The notes below the pieces were generated by a model that searched no databases, was not told the DNA's origin, and was given only the letters and a program-made list of their open reading frames with translations. Made by a program: the position numbers and the translations under genes. From Microbispora rosea (GTDB lineage Bacteria > Actinomycetota > Actinomycetes > Streptosporangiales > Streptosporangiaceae): a stretch of 64,000 nucleotides of DNA. The DNA lies in the NCBI RefSeq assembly GCF_900156315.1, contig NZ_FTNI01000004.1, positions 62,001-126,000 on the forward strand, written 5' to 3'. Below are positions 17,127-25,171 of this stretch, piece after piece (the first letter of the stretch is position 1; the number at the start of each line of letters is the position of its first letter).

Positions 17127-17594
17127 ATGAACCCCGAGGAAGCGGCGCGGAGCCTGGCGACGATCCGGCAGACGCAGGCGAAGGCGATGAGATCCCAACC
17201 ATGGCTGCCCACGTGGTTCATCTCGGCCATCGGGCTCACCGTGACCGGGATCCTCCTCGTCAGCGAGCCCGGCACGCCGATCCCGGTGACCGTGGGCGGC
17301 GGGATCCTGATCTGCGCGGCGCTGGGCGCCCTGATCGCGGTCTTCGCCAAGACGCGGCCGATGACCGTCCACGACCCCGCGATCACACGGGCCTTCTCGG
17401 CCGTCTACCTGCCCTGGCTCTTCGGCGGCATCGTCCTGTGCTGGGTGGTGTCGTTCGGCCTCCAGGCCGCGGACGTGCCGTACGGAATGGCCTGCGGCGG
17501 CGTCGCCATGACCGCGTACTTCGCCCTCGGCAGCCGGGCGATCTCCCGCCGCATCGCCCGCCGGGTGGCCCGCCGGTTCGAAGAGACCCGGTGA
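17127..17594 (+). CDS. Four-helix membrane protein, cotranscribed with wHTH regulator
   Basis: A 155-residue protein with a short cytoplasmic N-terminus (MNPEEAARSLATIRQTQ) and four membrane helices near 26-45, 50-70, 92-112 and 116-135, ending in an Arg-rich tail. Proteins of this type next to small winged-helix regulators are common in actinomycetes and may be permease-like or sensor proteins; none has a firm function that I know. GAGGTGG precedes ATG 17127 by 5 nt. Its stop overlaps the regulator start (TGATG). Confidence 0.75.
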   Translation: MNPEEAARSLATIRQTQAKAMRSQPWLPTWFISAIGLTVTGILLVSEPGTPIPVTVGGGILICAALGALIAVFAKTRPMTVHDPAITRAFSAVYLPWLFGGIVLCWVVSFGLQAADVPYGMACGGVAMTAYFALGSRAISRRIARRVARRFEETR

Positions 17595-17905
17595 TGGAGC
17601 TCGATCCCGTCATCCACGCCCCCACCCGGCTGCAGATCGTCTCGCTGCTCGCCGCGGCCGACGAGGCCGAGTTCGCGTTCGTCCGCGACACTCTGGGCGT
17701 CAGCGACTCGGTCCTGTCCAAGCACGGCAGCGCACTGGAGGCCGCCGGATACGTCGCCGTACGCAAGGGCTACGTGGGCAAGCGGCCCAAGACGTGGTTC
17801 AAGCTCACCGGCAAGGGGCGCGCGGCGTTCACCGCGTACGTCGAGAACCTGCAGCGCATCGTCGCACCCAGCGGCCTCAGCGTGGTGCCGGACGAGCGCG
17901 GTTAG
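17594..17905 (+). CDS. Winged-helix transcriptional regulator
   Basis: A 103-residue MarR/ArsR-like winged-helix DNA-binding protein. Helix-turn-helix residues are about 20-60 (FAFVRDTLGVSDSVLSKHGS) and the wing carries GYVAVRKGYVGKRPKTWF. No ligand domain is present, so it should act as a dimer. It is coupled to the membrane protein gene and probably binds the palindrome at 17092-17103. Confidence 0.85.
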   Translation: MELDPVIHAPTRLQIVSLLAAADEAEFAFVRDTLGVSDSVLSKHGSALEAAGYVAVRKGYVGKRPKTWFKLTGKGRAAFTAYVENLQRIVAPSGLSVVPDERG

Positions 17906-17918
17906 CGCCTGGACGACG

Positions 17919-17951
17919 ACGGCCGCCGCCTCGTCGTGAGGCGGCGGCCGT
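17919..17951. terminator. Bidirectional terminator hairpin
   Basis: ACGGCCGCCGCCT / AGGCGGCGGCCGT form a perfect 13-bp stem with a 7-nt loop between the convergent winged-helix and moeZ genes. T-tracts are weak on both strands. Confidence 0.7.
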
Positions 17952-17966
17952 CGACCGGTTTCCGTG

Positions 17967-19145
17967 TCAGTAGGTCGGCAGGCTGGGGTCGACCGTCTTG
18001 ATCCAGCTCAGCACGCCGCCACCCACGTGGACGGCGTCGGAGAAGCCGGCGTTCTTGAGCACCGCGAGCACCTCGGCCGAGCGGGCGCCCGACTTGCAGT
18101 GCAGCACGATCTTCTTGTCCTGCGGCAGCCTCTCCAGGGCGGAGCCGTTGAGGAACTCGCCCTTGGGGATCAACACGGCGCCAGGGATGTTGACGATCTC
18201 GTACTCGTTCGGCTCGCGAACATCGATGATCATGATGTCCTCGCCCCGCTCGCGCATCGCCTCCAGCTCGGCCGCGGTGATCGTGCTGCCGGCGGCGGCC
18301 TGCTGCGCCTCGTCGGAGAGCGTGCCGCAGAACGCCTCGTAGTCGATCAGCTCGGTGATCGAGGGGTTCTTGCCGCACAGCGGGCACTCGGGGTCCTTGC
18401 GGACCTTGACGTCGCGGTACTTCATCTCGAGCGCGTCGTAGATCATCAGACGGCCGACGAGCGGCTCGCCGATGCCGGTGATGACCTTGATGGCCTCGTT
18501 CACCTGGACGGAGCCGATCGACGCGCACAGCACGCCGAGCACGCCGCCCTCGGCGCAGCTCGGGACCATGCCCGGCGGCGGGGGCTCGGGGTAGAGGCAG
18601 CGGTAGCACGGGCCGTGCTCGGCCCAGAAGACGCTCGCCTGCCCGTCGAACCGGTAGATGGACCCCCACACGTACGGCTTGCCGAGCAGCACGGCCGCGT
18701 CGTTGACCATGTAGCGCGTGGCGAAGTTGTCCGTGCCGTCCACGATGAGGTCGTAGCCGGAGAAGATGTCCATCACGTTGTCGGTCGTGAGAGCGACGTT
18801 GTGGATGATGACGTTGACCAGGGGGTTGATCTCACGCACGCTGGCGGCGGCGGACTCGGCCTTCAGGCGGCCCACGTCCGACTGCCCGTGGATCACCTGG
18901 CGCTGGAGGTTCGACTCGTCGACGACGTCGAAGTCGACGATCCCGAGCGTCCCGACCCCGGCCGCGGCCAGGTACAGCAGCGCGGGAGAGCCCAGGCCGC
19001 CCGCGCCCACACACAGCACCTTGGCGTTCTTGAGGCGCTTCTGACCCGCCATGCCCACGTCAGGGATGATCAGATGGCGCGAGTAGCGGCGCACCTCGTC
19101 AACCGTCAGCTCTGCTGCCGGCTCTACCAGCGGTGGCAACGACAC
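17967..19145 (-). CDS. moeZ: Adenylyltransferase/sulfurtransferase MoeZ
   Basis: A 392-residue two-domain enzyme that adenylates the C-terminal glycine of ubiquitin-like sulfur carriers (MoaD, ThiS, CysO type) and thiolates it. The E1-like domain has the nucleotide loop GAGGLGSP near residue 48 and zinc cysteines CYRCLYPEP and CPLCG. The C-terminal rhodanese domain holds the persulfide cysteine in HCKSGARS. GTG 19145 has GGAG upstream; the upstream frame to 19214 adds a non-homologous Arg-rich leader. Position matches Rv3206c. Confidence 0.95.
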   Translation of the reverse strand: MSLPPLVEPAAELTVDEVRRYSRHLIIPDVGMAGQKRLKNAKVLCVGAGGLGSPALLYLAAAGVGTLGIVDFDVVDESNLQRQVIHGQSDVGRLKAESAAASVREINPLVNVIIHNVALTTDNVMDIFSGYDLIVDGTDNFATRYMVNDAAVLLGKPYVWGSIYRFDGQASVFWAEHGPCYRCLYPEPPPPGMVPSCAEGGVLGVLCASIGSVQVNEAIKVITGIGEPLVGRLMIYDALEMKYRDVKVRKDPECPLCGKNPSITELIDYEAFCGTLSDEAQQAAAGSTITAAELEAMRERGEDIMIIDVREPNEYEIVNIPGAVLIPKGEFLNGSALERLPQDKKIVLHCKSGARSAEVLAVLKNAGFSDAVHVGGGVLSWIKTVDPSLPTY

Positions 19146-19274
19146 AGTCCCACTCCTGCTCTCCGTGTCCCGTTTTCGTGCCAATGGTCGCGCTCGGCTC
19201 CATGGGCCCAACACAAGCTCTTCTCACAACTTAACCGGGGTAGCCCCGCATTCCCCAATCAAGGCATTCCCCGA

Positions 19275-20189
19275 TCACGCTGTCCGGCGCAGGGGCGTCC
19301 TCGTGTAGGCCAGCAGGCGCCGTGACTCCCGGGCCACGAGCTCGGGATACTCCATCTGGGCCACGTGACCGGCGTGCGGGAGCGTCACCAGGCGCACGTC
19401 GCGGAAGACCCGCCCGGCCCGGTGCGCCATGCGGGCGTGGACCAGCCGGTCGCGCAGGCCGTACACGACGAGGGTGGGCGCGGTGATCCGCTCGGCCTGC
19501 CGCCAGAGGTTGTCGGGGCCCAGCCGGAAGTACTCGCGCACGATCGCGCGGGCGCAGCCGACCATGGCCGCCCCCGCGTGCGGCAGACCGTCGCGGTCGC
19601 GCAGTTCCTCTATCGCCTCGCGCAGCCGCTCAGGGTGGACCCGCCCGGCGTCGGCGTAACACATGCTGAGCGTCGCCTGGACGCGCCGTTCCGGCGGCAG
19701 CGCGCCGAGCCAGCGGACGGCCAGCTCGCCCAGGCGCGGGGCGGCCGACATGGCGATCCTGGCCGGGCCGTACCTCGGCAGCAGGTCGGGCAGCGCCGGG
19801 GAGACCAGCGTCAGCGACCTGACGAGATCGGGCCGCGTGGCCGCGATCCGCACCGAGACCGCGCCGCCCATGGAGTTGCCGAAAAGGTGGACCGGCCCCT
19901 CCCCCAGGGCCTCGACGAGCCGGACCACGGCCGCGGCGTGGGCGGGAACCGAGTAGTCGCCGTCCGCGGGCACGGGGGAGTGCCCGGCTCCCGGCAGATC
20001 GACGGCGACCCCCCGCACCTCGCCGGCAAGCTCGCCCATCAGGTCGGTCCAGTTGGTCGCCGAGCCCGCCAGGCCGTGCACGTATACAGCGGTCTCGGGC
20101 GGCCCCTCCGGGGTCGTCCGCACATGGATGCGCGCGTCCCCAACCTCGATGAGCCTGCCGGGCCACGGTGGAATCGGCTCGACACCCAC
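19275..20189 (-). CDS. Alpha/beta hydrolase
   Basis: A 304-residue esterase-like alpha/beta hydrolase of unknown substrate. The nucleophile elbow is GNSMGG (Ser near residue 115), the acid is in the YGLRDRLV segment and the His in HAGHVAQME. HGLAGSATNW is the oxyanion region. GTG 20189 follows GGGGAGG by 4-5 nt; an upstream ATG at 20225 has a poorer site. It sits between moeZ and the secreted-protein array. Confidence 0.87.
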   Translation of the reverse strand: MGVEPIPPWPGRLIEVGDARIHVRTTPEGPPETAVYVHGLAGSATNWTDLMGELAGEVRGVAVDLPGAGHSPVPADGDYSVPAHAAAVVRLVEALGEGPVHLFGNSMGGAVSVRIAATRPDLVRSLTLVSPALPDLLPRYGPARIAMSAAPRLGELAVRWLGALPPERRVQATLSMCYADAGRVHPERLREAIEELRDRDGLPHAGAAMVGCARAIVREYFRLGPDNLWRQAERITAPTLVVYGLRDRLVHARMAHRAGRVFRDVRLVTLPHAGHVAQMEYPELVARESRRLLAYTRTPLRRTA

Positions 20190-20584
20190 GCGTCCTCCCC
20201 TGTTCGCCTCGCGTTTCTCGACCATAACCCTGCCCGTACGCCGTCTCGGGCGGCACTTCCGCGCTACCCGGGGGACGCGGGATCGATCATCCGGGTTCGC
20301 CCCGATCAGTGAGAGCGACATATGGCCAATATCGCCCTCATTCGGACATATCGAAATGCGGATACGAATCACAATTCGGACCAAAGCCGCCCTATCGGTG
20401 TCAACGATGCCAATAAAGCGATAAGTGAATGGCAAAAGCCGCCGACCGCCGTTTGTCGCTAGGACGGTGAGGAAAACAAGACAATGCAGGGATGATCCAC
20501 CAAGGGTCATCAGTAAGGGCATTTTCCGAACGACTTGGAAAACGCCGGAGTGTCGGGGCAACAATCCTTCAAGGAGGACATGAA
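20190..20584. other. Leader and promoter region of array gene 1
   Basis: No gene. Contains the start region of the leftward hydrolase, an unusually A/T-rich stretch (about 20320-20430), the box at 20421-20458, and a hairpin at 20519-20545 (GCATTTTCC / GGAAAACGC, one mismatch). AAGGAGG at 20571-20577 is the ribosome binding site of array gene 1. Confidence 0.6.
20421..20458 (+). promoter_or_regulatory. Array box 1 (ATAA-N8-CAAAAG-N12-GTTTGTCG)
   Basis: CAAAAG at 20433-20438 and GTTTGTCG at 20451-20458, with ATAA at 20421-20424. The same three parts with identical 8-nt and 12-nt gaps recur before array genes 3, 4, 5 and 6. It ends 126 nt before ATG 20585. Promoter or regulator site cannot be distinguished from sequence. 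Confidence 0.7.
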
Positions 20585-21169
20585 ATGCCCAAGTTCAACA
20601 ACCTGGTCGGGATCCTCGCGATCAGCGCCGCCCTGACCGGTGGCGCCGTCACCCTGGGCACCGCTGTGGCCGCCACCAGCGCGAACGCCGCCACTGTCAT
20701 GGGCGGCTACGTGGGCGGCGGCGGCTACTACCCCAGCTACAACTACAACCGCAATGCGCAGCGCCAGAAGAACAAGGGTGCGAACGCGAACAAGAACAAG
20801 AACAAGAACAAGACGAAGCAGTGGCAGCACGAGCGGCAGAACCAGGCTCAGAACCAGTTCCTGCTGCGTGACTTCACGCTCGTCCTCACGCCGTTCCAGA
20901 AGACGGACACCGACGCGCGGGCGCTTCCGTACAACTGGCAGTACGGAAACACGCAGTCGTACCCGTACACGCGCACGAACAGCTACAGCGACCAGTTCAA
21001 CAACCCGCGCCAGGACCAGGACTCCCTGGCCCAGCCGAAGACGAACACGGCCACCGAGGTCAACCCGCGCGTGAAGAAGAAGGACATCGACGCGGACATC
21101 GACGTGGACGTGGAGAAGGAGAAGAAGAAGGGCTACGACCGCGGCGAGGACCCGGTGATCGTGCCCTGA
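20585..21169 (+). CDS. Array protein 1: secreted Asn/Lys-rich protein, FLLRDF type
   Basis: A 194-residue precursor with a signal peptide of about 36 residues (MPKFNNLVGILAISAALTGG..., cleavage after SANA). The mature part starts ATVMGGY, then has a Gly/Tyr segment, a (KN)n tract (NANKNKNKNKTK), the core WQHERQ...FLLRDFTLVLTPFQK (core at 92-106), a Tyr/Asn/Gln-rich stretch and an alternating acidic tail (DIDADIDVDV) followed by KEKKK. It is closest to array protein 2. AAGGAGG lies 7 nt before ATG 20585. Exported; probably surface or matrix. Family not recognised. Confidence 0.8.
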   Translation: MPKFNNLVGILAISAALTGGAVTLGTAVAATSANAATVMGGYVGGGGYYPSYNYNRNAQRQKNKGANANKNKNKNKTKQWQHERQNQAQNQFLLRDFTLVLTPFQKTDTDARALPYNWQYGNTQSYPYTRTNSYSDQFNNPRQDQDSLAQPKTNTATEVNPRVKKKDIDADIDVDVEKEKKKGYDRGEDPVIVP

Positions 21170-21570
21170 CGGGATCTACACGATCGGCCTCGGTGAGCGT
21201 CCCGGCCACGGCGGGTGACGCGGCAGCCGACGGCCACCCGTACTCGTGACCGGCGGCCTCACCTGAGCCGGAACCCGCGAGTGACGGGGGACACGCGCGA
21301 GCGGCGGAGCGGCGGACACCGCCCGGCGGGTCGGGCGGCGACCGGATGACCTGGGACACGGCACCGGTGCCACCCGTCCGCCGCTCTGCCGGCGGGCGAA
21401 CGAGCAGTCGAGAGAGCAGCGCACCGGCGGCGCTTTCGAGGAGAGGACAGCCGGTGCCAGGCGAACGCATCGCGCCGCGTCACACACGACGGCGCCGAAC
21501 TCACTACCACCCGCCCTGATCCCTCACGGGACCGGGCCGGGGTTGCGATATTCAGAGGAGAAACACCCAG
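21170..21570. other. Spacer between array genes 1 and 2
   Basis: No gene is supported and neither the array box nor the shared terminator is present here, unlike the other spacers. Gene 2 may therefore be read from the gene 1 promoter or from its own unrelated promoter. AGAGGAG (about 21555) is the gene 2 ribosome binding site. Confidence 0.5.
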
Positions 21571-22170
21571 ATGTCCGTGTTGAAGAACATCGCCGGGGCC
21601 CTCGCCCTCGGCACCGCGCTGAGCGGCGCGGCCATCGTGCTCGGTGGCGCCACCGCCGGCACGGCCAGCGCAGCCACCGTCATGGGCGGGTACATTCCCG
21701 CCCCGTCCGGCGGCGTCCGGTACGTGCGGCCGAGCTACAACCGCAACTACAACACCAACCGGCAGGGCCAGGGGCAGAAGGGCAAGAACAAGAACAAGAA
21801 CAAGAACAAGAACAAGAACCACGAGTGGCAGCACGTTCGTCAGTCGGAGAACCAGAGCCAGTTCCTGCTGCGTGACTTCACGCTCGTTCTGACGCCGTTC
21901 CAGAAGTCGTCGAACGGCTCGGCGGCGGTTCCGTACAACTCCCAGTGGTCGCAGAACTCCACGCTTCCTTACACCAGCACGAGCGACTACAACCAGCTGC
22001 ACAACCGGCCGTGGCAGGACCAGTCCGCGCAGGCCGACCCGCGCACCAACACGGCCACCCAGGTCAATCCGGAGGCCAAGACCAAGGATGTCGACCTCGA
22101 CGTCGACGCCGACATTCAGAAGGACGAGGGGAAGCGGAAGACCCGGCCGTCGTACGACGCCATCCCCTGA
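21571..22170 (+). CDS. Array protein 2: secreted Asn/Lys-rich protein, FLLRDF type
   Basis: A 199-residue paralogue of array protein 1. Signal peptide 1-34 (cleavage after TASA), then ATVMGGY, a (KN)n tract (KGKNKNKNKNKNKNH), the core WQHVRQ...FLLRDFTLVLTPFQK at 98-112, a Ser/Tyr/Asn-rich part, NTATQVNPEAKTKD and an alternating acidic tail (DVDLDVDADI). The DNA of the core block is almost identical to that in gene 1, while flanks have diverged, showing either strong constraint or gene conversion. Function unknown. Confidence 0.8.
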   Translation: MSVLKNIAGALALGTALSGAAIVLGGATAGTASAATVMGGYIPAPSGGVRYVRPSYNRNYNTNRQGQGQKGKNKNKNKNKNKNHEWQHVRQSENQSQFLLRDFTLVLTPFQKSSNGSAAVPYNSQWSQNSTLPYTSTSDYNQLHNRPWQDQSAQADPRTNTATQVNPEAKTKDVDLDVDADIQKDEGKRKTRPSYDAIP

Positions 22171-22247
22171 TCCGCAGCGTTCCACCGCGCGGCCGCGCTG
22201 ACCGGTCGCGCTGAGCCTCGGGCCAGTGGCCCGGGCGTCGAATGAAT

Positions 22248-22298
22248 GTGCCCGTGCTCGCCGGGGCGTCGACTCACGCCCTTCGCGAGCACGGGCAC
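22248..22298 (+). terminator. Terminator after array gene 2
   Basis: A perfect 14-bp stem (GTGCCCGTGCTCGC / GCGAGCACGGGCAC) whose loop contains a second 6-bp stem (GGGCGT / ACGCCC). It lies 78 bp after the gene 2 stop. It differs in sequence from the GGGCTCCGGCG hairpins after genes 3-5. Confidence 0.7.
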
Positions 22299-22611
22299 TC
22301 GTCGTCTCCCCCGCTTCCGGAATTCGTCATCGGGTTCGGTCTCGCCCAGCCGCCCGCGGTCGCCCTTCCCGAGCCCGTCCGTGGCCACCCTGGGGCCGCC
22401 ACCCTGGGGCCGCCCCAGCCCACCGCGGCTCCCTCCCCACCCCCGCGAAACGCCCCTCGATGCGCCCTCGGACGTGCCATGCGCTCCCAGCTGCTCACGC
22501 AGGCCTGCCACCATGCTCGCGCCACCGCTTTCACGCATCCGGCACCTCGGGCTGAAATCGGACATTACGGGACAAGTCGCCCCTATTATCCCCAATTCGT
22601 TCCATAGGCTG

Positions 22612-22649
22612 CTAATAGCTGATCAAAAGCCATAGAGGTGCGTTTGTCG
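22612..22649 (+). promoter_or_regulatory. Array box 3 (CTAA-N8-CAAAAG-N12-GTTTGTCG)
   Basis: CTAA 22612-22615, CAAAAG 22624-22629, GTTTGTCG 22642-22649, with the same gaps as the other boxes. It ends 130 nt before ATG 22780. Confidence 0.7.
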
Positions 22650-22705
22650 GATGATGCTGACGGACATCAACGTATCGCAGGAACCCGGCCCACGGGGGCC
22701 AAAGA

Positions 22706-22738
22706 GATATTTCTCTCGAATCTCCAGCGAGAAATATC
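22706..22738 (+). promoter_or_regulatory. Leader hairpin of array gene 3
   Basis: GATATTTCTC / GAGAAATATC is a perfect 10-bp stem with a 13-nt loop, between the box and the ribosome binding site (AAGGGGG at 22768-22774). In a GC-rich genome an A/T-rich perfect stem in the leader suggests mRNA stabilisation or regulation. Confidence 0.5.
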
Positions 22739-22779
22739 GAAGGATGCGGGGATTTCCAATTCTTTCAAGGGGGACAGCA

Positions 22780-23247
22780 ATGCCCAAGTTCAAGAACGTT
22801 CTCGCCGGACTCGCACTCGGCACCGCGATCGCCGGGGGCGCGATCGCCATGAGCGCCACAGCCGCGAGTGCCGGCACCGGAGACTTCTTCGGTCTCGGTG
22901 GCATGCCCTGCAACAACAACACCTTCGTTCCCTTCAACTGCAACAACAACAACAACTGCAACAACGGCAACTGGAACAACAACTGCAACGACAACAACTG
23001 GTGCAACAACCAGAACAACAACTTCTGGAACAACCAGAGCTTCTGGAACCAGAGCGCGTTCAGCGACAACCTCGACAGCGACTCCAACTTCGCGATCGTC
23101 GGCCCCTGCGCCACGATCGCCTTCAGTGACAAGACCAACCGCGACAGCAACTTCTTCAACAACGGCTGGTTCAACAACAACTCCTGGTTCAACAACAACC
23201 AGAACAACAACTGGTGCAACAACAACAACAACAACTTCTGCAACTGA
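22780..23247 (+). CDS. Array protein 3: secreted Asn-rich protein with Cys
   Basis: A 155-residue precursor. Signal peptide 1-29 (MPKFKNVLAGLALGTAIAGG..., after AASA). The mature part is dominated by asparagine runs broken by Cys, Trp and Phe (CNNNNNCNNGNWNNNC, NNQSFWNQSAF), with one ordered-looking insert (FAIVGPCATIAFSDK) and a repeat of NWCNNN/NGWFNNN at the end. Cysteines recur beside Asn runs and could crosslink. The composition resembles prion-like, amyloid-prone domains. ATG 22780 has AAGGGGG upstream; the longer frame from 22651 runs through the leader hairpin. Confidence 0.78.
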   Translation: MPKFKNVLAGLALGTAIAGGAIAMSATAASAGTGDFFGLGGMPCNNNTFVPFNCNNNNNCNNGNWNNNCNDNNWCNNQNNNFWNNQSFWNQSAFSDNLDSDSNFAIVGPCATIAFSDKTNRDSNFFNNGWFNNNSWFNNNQNNNWCNNNNNNFCN

Positions 23248-23451
23248 GAAGGCGGGGCCGGCAACGGCCCGTGAGACGACCGCGCCGCTCGGAATCCCGC
23301 AGGTGAAGGGATGACGCAAACGGCCGGCCGCACCGTCCTCCACCGCCTTGACAGGAGAACGGCGCCCTGAGGCGCAGTCACGTTCCCGTGGCGTCGAAAG
23401 CTCCGTGAGCGCTCCCCGCTCCGGGAACGGCCGTTCGATCAGCAGAGACAA

Positions 23452-23480
23452 GGGCTCCGGCGAGACTCTCGCCGGAGCCC
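23452..23480 (+). terminator. Terminator after array gene 3
   Basis: GGGCTCCGGCGAG / CTCGCCGGAGCCC, a perfect 13-bp stem with a 3-nt loop, followed by TGACTTTTC. Nearly identical hairpins follow array genes 4 and 5. Confidence 0.85.
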
Positions 23481-23808
23481 TGACTTTTCTCCCCCCACTC
23501 CGGGCCCAGGAGCCCGAGGCGGCAGATTCACGCGCGCATTCCGGACAGCCGGCTATCGGACAGCATGAAGCCCTCCCGTCGCCTTTCCCCAGGCCGGCAA
23601 GGACCGGCCGCAGCAACAGGCCACAACAACAGGCCGACGCGATACGGCAACGGCACGCATGCGGACGACGCCCCGGACACCACAGGCGCTCAGGCCCGGC
23701 CATCGCCGCACCGCTCTCACTGCCGAGCTCCGGCGCGCGAACACCCCTCGCCAAATCGGTCAATCGAGACATTTCTCTCTTAATACCTCTAAGTCAGTTC
23801 ATAAGACT

Positions 23809-23846
23809 CTAACTAGTGATCAAAAGGCTTAGACGGCTGTTTGTCA
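23809..23846 (+). promoter_or_regulatory. Array box 4 (CTAA-N8-CAAAAG-N12-GTTTGTCA)
   Basis: CTAA 23809-23812, CAAAAG 23821-23826, GTTTGTCA 23839-23846; one base differs from the other boxes at the last position. It ends 132 nt before ATG 23979. Confidence 0.7.
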
Positions 23847-23884
23847 GGCCACCGCGCTGGAAATCATGACAGCACAGGAAGTTA

Positions 23885-23902
23885 GGGCTCAATTAAGAGC
23901 CC
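23885..23902 (+). promoter_or_regulatory. Leader hairpin of array gene 4
   Basis: GGGCTC-AATTAA-GAGCCC, a 6-bp stem 39 nt after the box. The gene 5 leader has the equivalent GGCTC-AATAA-GAGCC at 25157-25171. A second weak stem (TCTCT / AGAGA) follows at 23911-23928. Confidence 0.5.
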
Positions 23903-23978
23903 GAAGGACATCTCTCACAATCAAGAGAAATGCCCTGAACAAATTCAGGAATACTGAATCCTGTCAAGGGGGACACGC

Positions 23979-24509
23979 ATGTCCAAGCTCCACAAGATCA
24001 TCGCCGGTCTCGCGCTCAGCACCGCCGCTGTCGGCGGCGCGCTCGCTCTGGGCGCCGGCGCCGCCAGCGCCGCGACCAGGACCGGCGACGTCGACCGTCC
24101 CATCGCCCGGGACGGCCTGGCCAACGGTGTCGACGACAGCACGGGCGGCATCGCCCAGGGCAACAGGGGTATCGGCGATCGCGGTGATCGGGAGAACGTC
24201 TTCCCTGTCTTCTTCAACCCGAACAACAACAACAACTTCGAACGGAACGACCGCAACCAGAACCTGAACCAGGACAACAACAACAACTGGTGGAACAACC
24301 AGAGCTTCTGGAACCAGGGGGCGTTCGCCGACCGGCGCGACGACTTCTCCGGCTTCGGGCTCGTGGCCAAGGACGTTGCGATCGGCTTCCAGGACAAGAC
24401 GAACAAGGACAACACCTGGTTCAACAACAACTGGTGGAACAACAACAACTGGTGGAACAACAACGACAACAACTGGTGGAACCACAACAACAACGACCGC
24501 ATGAACTGA
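23979..24509 (+). CDS. Array protein 4: secreted Asn/Trp-rich protein
   Basis: A 176-residue precursor with a signal peptide of about 31 residues (MSKLHKIIAGLALSTAAVGG...). Mature sequence: PIARDGLANGVDDSTGGIAQ segment (shared with protein 5), NNNN runs, WNNQSFWNQGAF (shared with protein 3), GFGLVAKDVAIGFQDK (shared with protein 5) and a C-terminal block of NNNWWNNN repeats. Regular Trp-Trp pairs spaced by Asn suggest stacking repeats. AAGGGGG precedes the ATG. Exported; function unknown. Confidence 0.78.
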   Translation: MSKLHKIIAGLALSTAAVGGALALGAGAASAATRTGDVDRPIARDGLANGVDDSTGGIAQGNRGIGDRGDRENVFPVFFNPNNNNNFERNDRNQNLNQDNNNNWWNNQSFWNQGAFADRRDDFSGFGLVAKDVAIGFQDKTNKDNTWFNNNWWNNNNWWNNNDNNWWNHNNNDRMN

Positions 24510-24718
24510 GAAGGCAGGTCCAGCGGCTCCTGCGAGACGATCGCGCCGTTCCGAGAAGATGACGGATCCGGAGAACCTCCACGAGGCCTCCGAGCCCGGC
24601 TGACGGACTGGCGCCGTTGAGTGCAGAGACACGTTCCCCGACCGGCCGGCCGCTCGCTCACCGAGCGACGGCGACCTGGACGGGAACGGCCGTCAATCCT
24701 TCTACAGTGACAACCAAG

Positions 24719-24749
24719 GGCTCCGGCGGGAAGGTTCCGCCGGAGCCCT
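24719..24749 (+). terminator. Terminator after array gene 4
   Basis: GGGCTCCGGCGG / CCGCCGGAGCCC, a 12-bp stem with a 7-nt loop, followed by TGCTCTTTG. Same stem core as the hairpins after genes 3 and 5. Confidence 0.8.
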
Positions 24750-25079
24750 GCTCTTTGCCCCGGCCGCGCTCGTCGCCGCCGCTCACCTCCCTTTTGCCTC
24801 CTTCCCTCCGCGGCCTTTCCCCGGCCCACCATCGCGGCCGCCGCCGAACCTCCACCGGCGCGAGCGTCATGACGTACGAACCGGCGGCACGCCCCCCGCA
24901 CCGCCCCCATCGGGTCGCCCCATCAGGTCGCCCCACCGAATCGCCTCACCGAATCGCATCGCAATGGGGTAAGCCGGCGCCCCTCCGGCCGAGGCGTCAG
25001 AAGGCCGTCACGCCAGGGGGGCAAATCGTACCTATCACTACATAAGGCGCATTATCCATCGAATCAAGCCTATACGCAG

Positions 25080-25117
25080 CTAATCATTAACCAAAAGCAG
25101 CAGACGTCAGTTTGTCG
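25080..25117 (+). promoter_or_regulatory. Array box 5 (CTAA-N8-CAAAAG-N12-GTTTGTCG)
   Basis: CTAA 25080-25083, CAAAAG 25092-25097, GTTTGTCG 25110-25117. It ends 144 nt before ATG 25262. The GGCC...GGAAATCA that follows is shared with the gene 4 leader. Confidence 0.7.
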
Positions 25118-25156
25118 GGCCGCCTGGCAGGAAATCACCACTAGCGTCGGAAGCAA

Positions 25157-25171
25157 GGCTCAATAAGAGCC
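25157..25171 (+). promoter_or_regulatory. Leader hairpin of array gene 5
   Basis: GGCTC-AATAA-GAGCC, a 5-bp stem corresponding in place and sequence to the hairpin in the gene 4 leader. Confidence 0.45.

Larger units (their letters stand above)
22171..22779. other. Spacer between array genes 2 and 3
   Basis: No gene. It holds the gene 2 terminator hairpin (22248-22298), a C-rich stretch with no conserved feature (22320-22560), the array box (22612-22649) and the leader of gene 3 with a strong hairpin (22706-22738). Confidence 0.6.
23248..23978. other. Spacer between array genes 3 and 4
   Basis: No gene. The sequence just after gene 3 (GAGAAGGCGGGGCC...GAGACGACCGCGCCG) is related to that after gene 4 (GAGAAGGCAGGTCC...GAGACGATCGCGCCG), showing that whole cassettes were duplicated. 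Then come the terminator at 23452, a region without features, the array box at 23809 and the hairpins of the gene 4 leader. Confidence 0.6.

Noticed and set aside
22915..23247. CRISPR-like repetition
   Set aside because: The repeats are AAC codons in a protein-coding frame with irregular spacing and no unique spacers.
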